Assembly: GCA_016718565.1 (NCBI GenBank)
Contig: JADKCZ010000018.1
Location: 707,001 to 771,000 of the forward strand
From: Anaeromyxobacter sp.
GTDB lineage: Bacteria > Myxococcota > Myxococcia > Myxococcales > Anaeromyxobacteraceae
Reading direction: 5' to 3'
DNA length: 64,000 nt
The notes under the pieces are model-generated. The model was not told the DNA's origin and made no database searches. It saw only the letters and a list, made by a program, of their open reading frames with translations. Position numbers and translations under genes: made by a program. This document shows, piece by piece, positions 24,760-33,047 of this stretch. Within the stretch, counting starts at the first letter, position 1, and each line of letters opens with the position of its first letter.

Positions 24760-26070
24760 CTACACCGGCCGGCCGCCCAGCGCCCGACCGGCCAGGGCGT
24801 GGTAGCTCCGGGTGATGCGGGCGGCCAGGATCACCAGCTCGCCCAGGTCGGAGGCCTCCACCGGGCGGCCCCGGCCGGCGTCGGCGTACAGCACGTTGAC
24901 CACCCGCCCCAGCGCCAGCACCGGCACCAGCAGGGCGCTCTGCGGCACGCCGCCGCCCAGCCCCTTGAGCAGCCGCACGTTGGCCCAGGTCTTGTGGAGC
25001 GGCCCGACGTAGGGGGCGCGGGTGGCCACCACCGTGGCCACCACCCCCGGCAGGTCCACCGGCATCCGCAGCCGGTGCACCAGCTCGGGCGTCAGGTCGC
25101 CGCCCAGGCCGGCCCAGCCGCGGGCCTCGCCGCCGTGCACCGCCAGCAGCAGGACCCGCTCGAAGCGGGTGCGGGCGTAGCGCAGCACGGTGCGGGCGAT
25201 GGTCTGCCGGTCCGCCCCCCCCTCCAGGAAGCGCACCGCCTCCTCGAAGGCGAGCGGTGAGGACGCGGCGGCGGGGTCGGCCGGCGGGGCGCCCGGCACG
25301 GGCGTGGTGGTGGGGAGCGCCGCCGGCGGGCGGTGGGCGGTGGCGCGGCTCAGCTCGTCGAGCACGTCGAGGGTGAGCGGCGGCACCTCGAGCTGGGCCA
25401 GGAGCGGCCCCACCGGCACCGGGGGCGCGCCGGTCGGGGGGGCGTAGGCCACCGCCGGATCGGGGGGCGGCCCGGGGGCCAGCTGGACGGCACGCAGGGC
25501 GCCGGGCGGCGGGGTGGCGGCCAGGCCGATCTGGCCGTACAGGTCCTCGAACCCGGCCTCGTCCATCAGGTCCGGGGTGGGCGGGGCCGGAGGCTCCGGG
25601 GGCGGGAGGGCGGCGCGGCGCCCCATGTCCAGGCCGCGGTGCTCCCGGTCGACGCCGTAGGCGCGGCTCAGGATGCGCCACAGCCGGGCCTCCGGCACCA
25701 CGAAGGCGTGCACGTCCTTGCCGGTGGCGAAGGCCACCTCGTCGAGCATGCGCAGGTCGCGCGGGTCGCGGGCCAGCACCGCCAGCCGCCGGTCGGCCAG
25801 CAGGAACGGCACCACGTCCCAGCGGTCCGCCACGCGGCGATCCAGGAGCCTGAGCGCCCGGGGCTCGGGGGGCAGGTCCCCGTAGAGCGCCGCCGCCCCG
25901 CTCTGGCGCCCCAGGGTGAAGGCCAGCACGTCCTCGGTGACCAGCCCCAGCTCGAGCAGGTTGGTGCCGAGCCGCCCACCGAAGATGGCCTGGTTCTGCA
26001 GGGCCTCCCGCACCAGGTCGGCGGTGCAGACCCCGTCTTCGACCAGGAGCTCCCCGAGGCGCTGCGTCAT
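24760..26070 (-). CDS. MshEN (GspE N-terminal) domain protein with GAF-like C-terminus
   Basis: 436 residues. The first 150 residues follow the MshEN/GspE-N pattern (RLGELLVEDGVCTADLVREALQNQ, GGRLGTNLLELGLVTEDVLAFTLGRQSG), a module that binds cyclic di-GMP in MshE. A Pro-rich linker of about 100 residues (150-265) follows. The last 150 residues look GAF-like (FERVLLLAVHGGEARGWAGLG, QSALLVPVLALGRVVNVLYAD). There is no ATPase core, so this is not a secretion ATPase but probably a regulator, possibly of type IV pilus or gliding-related functions. The linker composition suggests flexible tethering of two sensory domains. Confidence 0.75.
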   Translation of the reverse strand: MTQRLGELLVEDGVCTADLVREALQNQAIFGGRLGTNLLELGLVTEDVLAFTLGRQSGAAALYGDLPPEPRALRLLDRRVADRWDVVPFLLADRRLAVLARDPRDLRMLDEVAFATGKDVHAFVVPEARLWRILSRAYGVDREHRGLDMGRRAALPPPEPPAPPTPDLMDEAGFEDLYGQIGLAATPPPGALRAVQLAPGPPPDPAVAYAPPTGAPPVPVGPLLAQLEVPPLTLDVLDELSRATAHRPPAALPTTTPVPGAPPADPAAASSPLAFEEAVRFLEGGADRQTIARTVLRYARTRFERVLLLAVHGGEARGWAGLGGDLTPELVHRLRMPVDLPGVVATVVATRAPYVGPLHKTWANVRLLKGLGGGVPQSALLVPVLALGRVVNVLYADAGRGRPVEASDLGELVILAARITRSYHALAGRALGGRPV

Positions 26071-26205
26071 GGCTGGAAGGATGCTAGCCCAACGGACGGT
26101 ACGCTCGCCAACCGCCGGCTCCCTGGCGGGTCGCCGCGGCCCGGAGCGGCGGGGCGGAGGCGAGGCCGCCGGGTGAACCGCGCCAGGGCCCGCCCCCCCG
26201 GCCGG

Positions 26206-27615
26206 TCACCCGCGTCCGGGCCGGGTCAGGCGCGCCGGGTCCAGCAGCCGGCGCGCCTGCGACGGGGTCAGCCCCCCCAGCTCCACCGCCAGGTCCGCGA
26301 TGGACCGGCCGCTGGCCACCGAGGCCTTGACGATGGCGGCGGCGCGGGCGTAGCCGAGGCGCGGCGCCAGCGCGGTGGCCAGGCTGACGGTGCGCTCGGC
26401 GTAGTGGCGGGCCCGCGCCGCGTCGGCGGTCAGCCCGCGGGCGCAGCGCCGGTCGAAGGCCCGCACCGCCGCGGCGGTGATCTGCAGGGCGTGGCACAGG
26501 TCGAAGGCCACCAGCGGCATCATCACGTTCAGCTCGAGCTGCCCGCCGGCGGCGGCCGCGGCGATGGCGGCGTCCAGCCCGATGACCTGGTAGCAGACCA
26601 TGGCCAGCATCTCGGCCATGGAGGGGTTCACCTTGCCGGGCATGATGGAGGAGCCGGGCTGCACCGGCGGCAGCCGCAGCTCGCCCAGGCCGGTGGCCGG
26701 GCCGCTGCCCAGCAGCCGCACGTCGCCGCCGATGCGCAGCAGCTCCACCGCCGCGCCGCGCAGGGCGCCGGAGAGCGCCACGAACGGGGCCAGCGACTGC
26801 ATGGCCGCGGTGAGGCTGGGCGCCGGGGCCAGCGGCACGCCGGTGAGGCGCGACAGCTCGGCCACCACCAGCGCCTGGTAGCGCGGGTGGGCGTTCAGTC
26901 CGGTGCCCACGGCGGTGCCGCCCAGCCCCACCAGCGAGAGCTCCGGCAGGGCGTCGCGCACCCGGCCGGCCGAGGAGCGCAGGGTGGCGGCCCAGCCCGA
27001 GACCTCCTGCCCCAGCCGGATGGGCGTGGCGTCCATCAGGTGGGTCCGCCCGGCCTTGACCACCCCGTCCCAGGCGCGCGCCTTCCGCTCGAAGGTGGCG
27101 GCCAGGCCCGACAGCGCCTCGATGACGGCCGGCGCCAGCTCCAGCGCCGCCAGCCGGATGGCGGTGGGCACCACGTCGTTGGTGGACTGGCCCAGGTTGA
27201 CGTCGTCGTTGGGATCGACCAGCGCCCGGTCGCCGCGGCGCCCGCCCAGGAGCTCGCAGGCCCGGTTGGCCAGCACCTCGTTGACGTTCATGTGGTGCGA
27301 GGTGCCGGCGCCGGCCTGGTAGACGTCCACCACGAACTGGCCGGGCCAGCGGCCGGACAGCACCTCGCGGGCCGCCCGCTCGATGGCCCGGGCCTTCCTC
27401 GGCGGCAGGAGCCCGAGGCGGGCGTTGGTGCGGGCGGCGGCCAGCTTGATGCGGACCGTGGCGGTCACGAAGGCCGGGTGGGCCGTCAGGCCGGAGATGG
27501 GGAAGTTCTCCACCGCCCGGGCGGTCTGGGCGCCCCACAGCGCGTCGAGCGGCACGCGCACCTCGCCCATGGTGTCCTGCTCGCCGCGGGTCCGCCTGGT
27601 CTTCCTGGTGGCCAT
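26206..27615 (-). CDS. Aspartase/fumarase superfamily lyase, probable aspartate ammonia-lyase
   Basis: 469 residues, the usual length. Superfamily motifs are present: AGAGTSHHMNVNEVLANRA (102-119), GQSTND (142-147), GRTHLMDATP and the signature GSSIMPGKVNP (321-331) with the catalytic-loop Ser. The start RAVENFPISG and NVMMPLVAFDL favour aspartase over class II fumarase, but the signature loop (IMPGKVNPSM) is fumarase-like, so the substrate is not settled. Aspartase interconverts aspartate with fumarate and ammonia; fumarase interconverts fumarate and malate. Either would feed the TCA enzymes encoded a few kb away. A basic N-terminal tail (TRKTRRTRG) is unusual. Confidence 0.82.
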   Translation of the reverse strand: MATRKTRRTRGEQDTMGEVRVPLDALWGAQTARAVENFPISGLTAHPAFVTATVRIKLAAARTNARLGLLPPRKARAIERAAREVLSGRWPGQFVVDVYQAGAGTSHHMNVNEVLANRACELLGGRRGDRALVDPNDDVNLGQSTNDVVPTAIRLAALELAPAVIEALSGLAATFERKARAWDGVVKAGRTHLMDATPIRLGQEVSGWAATLRSSAGRVRDALPELSLVGLGGTAVGTGLNAHPRYQALVVAELSRLTGVPLAPAPSLTAAMQSLAPFVALSGALRGAAVELLRIGGDVRLLGSGPATGLGELRLPPVQPGSSIMPGKVNPSMAEMLAMVCYQVIGLDAAIAAAAAGGQLELNVMMPLVAFDLCHALQITAAAVRAFDRRCARGLTADAARARHYAERTVSLATALAPRLGYARAAAIVKASVASGRSIADLAVELGGLTPSQARRLLDPARLTRPGRG

Positions 27616-27675
27616 GGGCCGGAGCCTAGCGCCAAAGCGCGGCCCGCGGCGGCGGCCCTGATGAGGGGGGGGGCG

Positions 27676-27981
27676 CTACTCCAGCGCGATCTCGACGGCC
27701 CGGGCCGCGCCGTCCACCAGGTACCAGAGCCGCACCTGCTGGCCTGCCTGCAGCGCCGACGGGGCCCCCACCGGCTTGCCCGCGGCGTCGAAGACCTGCA
27801 CGTCGGGACCGGCCTTGAAGGTCACCAGGCCAGCGGCCGTCTTCACCACCACCTCGCCCTTGACCGCCTCGGTGGAGACCACCACCCCGGCGTCGCACTT
27901 GGTCCGGTCGGTGGCCGCGGCGAGGCGCGGCGCGGGGAAGGGCAGCGCGGCGAGCAGCAGGGCGGCGAGCAGGGCGTTCAT
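27676..27981 (-). CDS. Small secreted protein of unknown function
   Basis: 101 residues with a signal peptide (LLAALLLAALPFPAPRLAAA). The mature part has one Cys and a beta-rich sequence (GVVVSTEAVKGEVVVKTAAGLVTFKAGPDVQVFDAAGKPVG, then VRLWYLVDGAARAVEIALE) resembling small barrel-type periplasmic proteins such as DUF5666-like ones, though I cannot confirm this. Its ATG overlaps the stop of the NUDIX gene by four bases (ATGA), so they form a transcriptional and translational unit. Confidence 0.7.
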   Translation of the reverse strand: MNALLAALLLAALPFPAPRLAAATDRTKCDAGVVVSTEAVKGEVVVKTAAGLVTFKAGPDVQVFDAAGKPVGAPSALQAGQQVRLWYLVDGAARAVEIALE

Positions 27982-28671
27982 GGCGACCCAGTATGGCGCG
28001 CCGCCAGGCGCGAGGCCAGCCGCCGGAACCCCAGCTCGCTCTTCACGTCCTCCACCTCCCCCGCCTCGCAGGCCCGGATGGCGGCCTGCAGCTCGCGCCA
28101 CTGCAGGAGGGCGCCCTCCTCGAGCGGCGAGCCGTCGCCGCCCTGGGGCGCCGGGAACGGCCCGTCGCCGCCGCTGCGCAGGACCTCCGCCTCCAGGAGG
28201 TGGATCTTCTCCGAGGCGATGCCCGGCACCAGGAAGAAGGGGGCGCCCAGCAGGCGCAGCTGCCCTGGCGTCAGCGTCACCCCGGCCTCCTCGGCGGCCT
28301 CCTCCATGGCGCGCCGCCGGAGCGCCCCCTCCCCGGTCTCTCCGGCCTCCAGCACCCCGGCCACGATCTCCTCCACCAGCAGGTACTCCGGCTCCGGCAG
28401 CGCCGTGACCTGCCCGCGCCGGAAGTAGGCGGCCGGCCGCAGCCCGCGCCGGGTCAGCACCTCGACGCCGCGCGGCGTGCGGGCCCACAGGACCACGGCC
28501 ACGGCGTCCAGGGTGGGCCGGTCGATGACGTCGATGGGGTACTCCGCCGAGGTGCTGCCGTCGGCGCGCCGGTTGACGTGCCCGGTAGCGCTTGAGCCGC
28601 AGGAACCCCTCGTCGCAGCGGGCGCTGGCGGTCCGGTCCTCGACGATCTCGATGGCGGTGACCTCGATCAT
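27978..28671 (-). CDS. NUDIX hydrolase interrupted by an apparent one-base frameshift
   Basis: Two frames together encode one NUDIX-like protein of about 230 residues. The first starts MIEVTAIEIVEDRTASARC and runs to GFLRLKRYR; the second resumes HVNRRADGSTSAEYPIDV and continues through the NUDIX core and C-terminus. The break is in a G run at 28581-28583: removing one G joins them without gaps (CGG CAC). Core: EIVAGVLEAGE and AMEEAAEEAGV. Compared with the canonical box there is a four-residue extension, and the conserved Arg of the REUxEE helix is Glu. Members hydrolyse nucleoside diphosphates linked to another moiety, ADP-ribose in the closest type. Whether the frameshift is real, a sequencing error or a recoding site is undecided. 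Confidence 0.75.
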
Positions 28672-28893
28672 CCGCCCATCCTGCCCGGGAGGGCTCGCCG
28701 CGCAAGCCCGCCGCGCCTGGCCGCTCCCGCGCCGCCCGGGCGGAGGGCCTGGTCGCACCACCTCGAGGGGTGGGCCGGCGCGGACCTGCGGCATCGCGGC
28801 GCGGCCGGGCCTGGCCCCTGCCTGGCCGGGGGCGCCGTGCGCTAGGGTGGACGACGAGCCTGCCGGAGCGGAGGGCGGACCAGGGGAGTCGGC

Positions 28894-30096
28894 ATGGGGG
28901 AGTCGAGCGCGGTGCGGGGCCCGTCCACCTGGTTCCTGCCGGCGGAGCGCGCCGCGCCGGCCCTGCTGGCCCGCCAGATCGCCCACGCCACCTCGAACCC
29001 GGTGGTCGACGCCATGCTGCGCAGCTGGGGCGGCGCAGTGGCGGTGCTCAACGAGCAGCGCCAGCTGGTGGCCCTGAACGCCACCTACCTGGAGGTGGTG
29101 GGGGCGGCCGACCCGGCCGCGGTGCTGGGGCTCCGCCCGGGCGAGGCCATCGGCTGCACCCACGCAGCGGCCCACCCGGGTGGGTGCGGCACGGCCCGAG
29201 CCTGCGCCACCTGCGGCGCGGCGGTGGCCATCGTCTCCTCGGTGGCCCGCGAGCGGCCCGAGGAGCGCGACTGCGTCCTCACCGTCGCCCGCGACGGCGC
29301 CCCGCTGGCGCTCGACCTGCGGGTGCGCGCCGCGCCGCTCACCCTGGACGGCCTGACCTTCACCCTGGTGACCATCACCGACGTCACCGCCGAGCGCCGC
29401 CGCGCCGCGCTGGAGCGCGCCTTCTTCCACGACCTGGCCAACCTGGTGGCCGGGCTGGCCGGCGCGGCCGACGCGCTCGACGACCCCGATCCGGCGGCGG
29501 CCGCGGCGGTGTCGGACGACGTGCGCGCCCTGACGGCGCGGCTGTCGCGCGAGGTGCAGGTGCAGCGGGCCCTGGCCTCGGCCCGTCCGGGCGCGCTGCA
29601 CCTCGCGGTGGAGCGGCTGGCGCTGGGGCCGGCGCTGGCGCAGCTGCGCAGCCTCTTCCAGCACCACCCGTCGGCGGCCGGCAAGCGGCTGGCCGTGGCG
29701 GCGCCCTCCGACTTGCCGGCGCTGGACACCGACGGCGACCTGCTGCAGCGGGTGCTGACCAACATGCTGGTGAACGCCTTCGAGGCCACCCCGCCGGGCG
29801 GCGAGGTGCGGCTCTCGGTGGCCGAGGAGGACGGGCGGGTGGCCTTCCGCGCCTGGAACCAGGGGGCCATCCCGCCCTCGGTGACCCCGCGCATCTTCCA
29901 GCGCTACTTCACCACCAAGGTGGGCGTGGGGCGCGGCCAGGGCACCTTCGTGATGAAGTTCTTCGGCGAGACCGCCCTGGGCGGCCGGCTGGGCTTCACC
30001 AGCTCCGCCGCGGCCGGCACCACCTTCGAGCTCACCCTGCCCCGCTCCATCGGCGTGCCCGCCCTGGCGACGAGCCAGGGCGGGCCGATGGCCTGA
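28894..30096 (+). CDS. Soluble PAS-domain histidine kinase with Cys cluster
   Basis: 400 residues, no membrane segment. Residues 40-165 form a PAS domain (GGAVAVLNEQRQLVALNATYLEVVG) containing five cysteines at 88, 98, 104, 107 and 127, including CATC; such a cluster could bind a metal, an iron-sulfur centre or act as a redox switch. The kinase H-box is AFFHDLANLVAGL with His179, an HDxxN variant of a known subgroup. The ATPase domain has an N-box (NMLVNAFEATPPGG), a changed G1 (WNQGAIPPSV) and G2 (GRGQGTFVMKFFGE) typical of that subgroup. No receiver is fused and no regulator gene lies next to it. It faces acnB convergently, eight bases apart. Confidence 0.85.
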   Translation: MGESSAVRGPSTWFLPAERAAPALLARQIAHATSNPVVDAMLRSWGGAVAVLNEQRQLVALNATYLEVVGAADPAAVLGLRPGEAIGCTHAAAHPGGCGTARACATCGAAVAIVSSVARERPEERDCVLTVARDGAPLALDLRVRAAPLTLDGLTFTLVTITDVTAERRRAALERAFFHDLANLVAGLAGAADALDDPDPAAAAAVSDDVRALTARLSREVQVQRALASARPGALHLAVERLALGPALAQLRSLFQHHPSAAGKRLAVAAPSDLPALDTDGDLLQRVLTNMLVNAFEATPPGGEVRLSVAEEDGRVAFRAWNQGAIPPSVTPRIFQRYFTTKVGVGRGQGTFVMKFFGETALGGRLGFTSSAAAGTTFELTLPRSIGVPALATSQGGPMA

Positions 30097-30103
30097 GGCG
30101 CGC

Positions 30104-32671
30104 CTAGCCGACGACGCGGAGCTTGCCGCCCGCGGGCTGGTACTCGGGCAGCTCGTCGAACTGCAGGTACCGGTAGACCTTGTCCGCCCTGGGCGCGATC
30201 TTGGCGTTGAAGGCCTCGAAGTACTCCGCCTTGGTGGGCAGCTTGCCCATGGTGGCGGCCATGGCGCCGAGCTCCGCCGAGCCCAGGAACACCTTCGCCC
30301 CGGCGCCCATGCGGTCGTCGAAGTTGCGGGTCGAGGTGGAGAAGACCGTCACCGCGTCGGGCACGCGCGCCTGGTTGCCCATGCACAGCGAGCAGCCGGC
30401 CGTCTCGATGCGGGCGCCGATGGCGCTATAGGTGGTGAAGTAGGCCTCGTCGCGCAGCTGCTGCTGGTCCATCCGGGTGGGCGGGCAGAGCCAGGTGCGG
30501 ACGGCCGGGTTGAACTTGGCCCCCTTCCAGATCTCACCGGCCGCGCGGAAGTGGCCGATGTTGGTCATGCAGGAGCCCAGGAAGACGTCGTCGATCTTGG
30601 TGCCGGCCACCTCGGAGAGCACCTTCACGTCGTCCGGGTCGTTGGGGCAGGCCAGGATGGGCTCGGTGATCTCGCCCAGGTCGATCTCGAAGACCTTCTG
30701 GTACTCGGCGTGCTTGTCGGCCTTGAGCACCTCGGGCTTCTTGAGCCACTTCTGCACCGCGGCGATGCGGCCCTCGAGCGCCGCCACGTCGCCGTACCCG
30801 TCGGCGATCATCTTCTTCATGAGCGCCACGTTGGAGCGCAGGTAGTTGGCGATGGTCTTGGGCGAGAGGGCCACGCAGGCCGCCGCGGCGGAGCGCTCGG
30901 CGGCGGCGTCGGTCAGCTCGAAGGCCTGCTCGACGGTCAGGTCGGGCAGCCCCTCCATCTCCAGGATGGCGCCGTTGAAGATGTTCTTCTTGCCCTTCTT
31001 CGGCACCGTCAGGTCACCCGACTTGATGGCCCACAGCGGGATGGCGTTGACCACGTCGCGCAGGGTGATGCCGGGGGCGAGCTTCCCGGTGAAGCGCACC
31101 AGCACGCTCTTGGGCATCTCCAGCGGCATGAAGCCGAGCGCCGCGCCGAAGGCCACCAGGCCAGAGCCGGCCGGGAAGCTGATGCCGATGGGGAAGCGGG
31201 TGTGCGAGTCGCCGCCGGTGCCCACCGTGTCGGGGAGGAGGAGCCGGTTGAGCCAGGAGTGGATGACGCCGTCACCGGGCCGCAGCGCCACGCCGCCGCG
31301 GGCCTGGACGAAGGCCGGCAGCGAGGCGTGCATCTTCACGTCGGCCGCCTTGGGGTAGGCCGCCGTGTGGCAGAAGGACTGCATCACCATGGGCGCCTGG
31401 AACTTCAGGCAGGCCAGCTCCTTGAGCTCGTCGGCGGTCATGGGGCCGGTGGTGTCCTGCGAGCCCACCGTGGTCATCTTCGGCTCGACGTACCAGCCGG
31501 GCAGCGCGCCCGGCAGGCCGCAGGCCTGGCCGACCATCTTCTGCGCCAGCGTGTAGCCCTGCCCCTTCTTGGCGGGCGGGTTGCTCTTGACCACGAAGGT
31601 GGTGGCGGGCCCCTGCTTCAGGGCCTTGCGGGCCCGCTCGGTGAGGGCGCGGCCGATGATCAGCGGGATGCGCCCGCCGGCCTGGAACTCGTCGCGGATG
31701 GAGTCCGGCGAGAGCGTGAAGGTGGAGAGCACCTCGCCGGCCTGGCTGCGGATCTGGCCCTGCCTGGTGTCCACCACCACCACGTCGCCCATCTTGAGCC
31801 GGGAGACGTCGGCCTTGTTGATGGGCAGCGCGCCGGAGTCCTCGGCGGTGTTGAAGAAGATGGGGGCGATGACGCCGCCGATGATGACGCCGCCGTTCCG
31901 CTTGTTGGGCACGAACGGGATGTCCTCGCCGATGGCCCACTGGACGCTGTTGCAGGCCGACTTGCGCGACGAGCCGGTGCCGACCACGTCGCCCACGAAG
32001 GCCACCTCGAAGCCGGCGGCGCGGTACTCGGCGATGGTGGCCAGGCCGGCCGGGAACTTGGTCTTGCCCATGGCCAGCGAGTGCAGCGGGATGTCCGGGC
32101 GGGTGGCGGCGTCGCCGGCCGGCGAGAAGTCGTCGGTGTTGATCTCGCCGTCGACGCGGAAGACCTTCACCGTGATGGTCTCGGGCACGCCCTTGCGGGA
32201 GGTGAACCACTCGGCGGCGGCCCAGGACTCCAGCACCTTCTTGGCGGCGGGGTTCTTGGCCTTGGCCAGCGCGGCCACCTCGTCGAAGGCGTCGTAGACG
32301 TAGATGATGCGGGAGAGCGCGGTGGCGGCCAGGTCGGCCAGCCCCTTCACCTGCAGCGCGGCCACCAGCGGCGGCACGTTGAAGCCGCCGCCCATGGTGC
32401 CGAGCAGCTCGACGGCCTTCTTCTTGTCGATGAGCGGGCTCTTCTGCTTGCCCTTGACCAGGTCGGCCAGGAAGGCGGCCTTGACCGCGGCGGCGGGGTC
32501 CACGCCGGGGGAGACCCGGTCGGTGAGCAGGCCGAGGAGGAACTGCTCCTTGCCCTTGGGCGGCTTCACGAGGAGCTTCACCAGCTCCCGGGTCTGCTCG
32601 GGATCGAGCGGCTTGGCCGGGATGCCCTGCGTCTTCCGCTCCGCCTCGTGCTTCAGGTACGCCTCGATCAC
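30104..32671 (-). CDS. acnB: Aconitate hydratase B
   Basis: 855 residues, matching the AcnB family in length and order. The three iron-sulfur ligands are visible: Cys701 in FLGSCMTNIGHFR and Cys760/Cys763 in AGCSLCMGNQ. The N-terminal HEAT-like and swivel domains typical of AcnB precede the catalytic part. The ATG has AAGGAG eight bases upstream. The enzyme interconverts citrate and isocitrate in the TCA cycle; in some bacteria AcnB also binds RNA when its cluster is lost. The genes for the next steps, monomeric icd and mdh, lie upstream on the same strand, with a TPR gene between. Confidence 0.97.
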   Translation of the reverse strand: MIEAYLKHEAERKTQGIPAKPLDPEQTRELVKLLVKPPKGKEQFLLGLLTDRVSPGVDPAAAVKAAFLADLVKGKQKSPLIDKKKAVELLGTMGGGFNVPPLVAALQVKGLADLAATALSRIIYVYDAFDEVAALAKAKNPAAKKVLESWAAAEWFTSRKGVPETITVKVFRVDGEINTDDFSPAGDAATRPDIPLHSLAMGKTKFPAGLATIAEYRAAGFEVAFVGDVVGTGSSRKSACNSVQWAIGEDIPFVPNKRNGGVIIGGVIAPIFFNTAEDSGALPINKADVSRLKMGDVVVVDTRQGQIRSQAGEVLSTFTLSPDSIRDEFQAGGRIPLIIGRALTERARKALKQGPATTFVVKSNPPAKKGQGYTLAQKMVGQACGLPGALPGWYVEPKMTTVGSQDTTGPMTADELKELACLKFQAPMVMQSFCHTAAYPKAADVKMHASLPAFVQARGGVALRPGDGVIHSWLNRLLLPDTVGTGGDSHTRFPIGISFPAGSGLVAFGAALGFMPLEMPKSVLVRFTGKLAPGITLRDVVNAIPLWAIKSGDLTVPKKGKKNIFNGAILEMEGLPDLTVEQAFELTDAAAERSAAAACVALSPKTIANYLRSNVALMKKMIADGYGDVAALEGRIAAVQKWLKKPEVLKADKHAEYQKVFEIDLGEITEPILACPNDPDDVKVLSEVAGTKIDDVFLGSCMTNIGHFRAAGEIWKGAKFNPAVRTWLCPPTRMDQQQLRDEAYFTTYSAIGARIETAGCSLCMGNQARVPDAVTVFSTSTRNFDDRMGAGAKVFLGSAELGAMAATMGKLPTKAEYFEAFNAKIAPRADKVYRYLQFDELPEYQPAGGKLRVVG

Positions 32672-33047
32672 GTGGGTTCTCCTTGGCCGGTTGGGCTCGA
32701 AGATGCTCCGAGGATGGTGCTCGGGGAGGCGCCTCGTTTACCACGCCGCGGTGTGGGTGTCAGCCGCGCCTACCCCGAAAACCGCCCTGAGATTCGCCGC
32801 TTGGGAGGACCGGTGCGGTCCACGATTCGGACGCCACGGAAGCTGGCGCGGCCCCTCGGGAATCCTCTCGTGGGCGGCGCCCTCAGAGGCCGTGAGGGAG
32901 TCCCCGGACCGAGCCGGGCGGTCGAGGCGCCCGCAGCGCCAGGCGCGCCGACCGAGCCCATCTCGCCGATGGGTGAGGGAGGCGCAACGCAGCGATGCGC
33001 CGCGCATCGGCCGATCCGGCGACGGGAGGGGATTCCTTCACGGCCTC
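32672..33047. other. Intergenic region upstream of acnB
   Basis: 376 bases. The codon-position GC pattern of the neighbours is lost here and no believable gene is seen. It must hold the acnB promoter; I see no clear sigma-70 pair. A short hairpin (CCCTCA/TGAGGG, 32880-32898) and a 6 bp stem over the stop of the TPR gene (CGGCCT/AGGCCG, 33041-33055) are present. Confidence 0.55.

Noticed and set aside
26206..27615. Naming the lyase fumC or aspA outright
   Set aside because: Motifs are mixed between the two activities, so no gene symbol is given.
32738..33007. An 89-residue minus-strand frame upstream of acnB
   Set aside because: Arg/Gly/Ala-rich with no G/C bias at third positions and no ribosome site.
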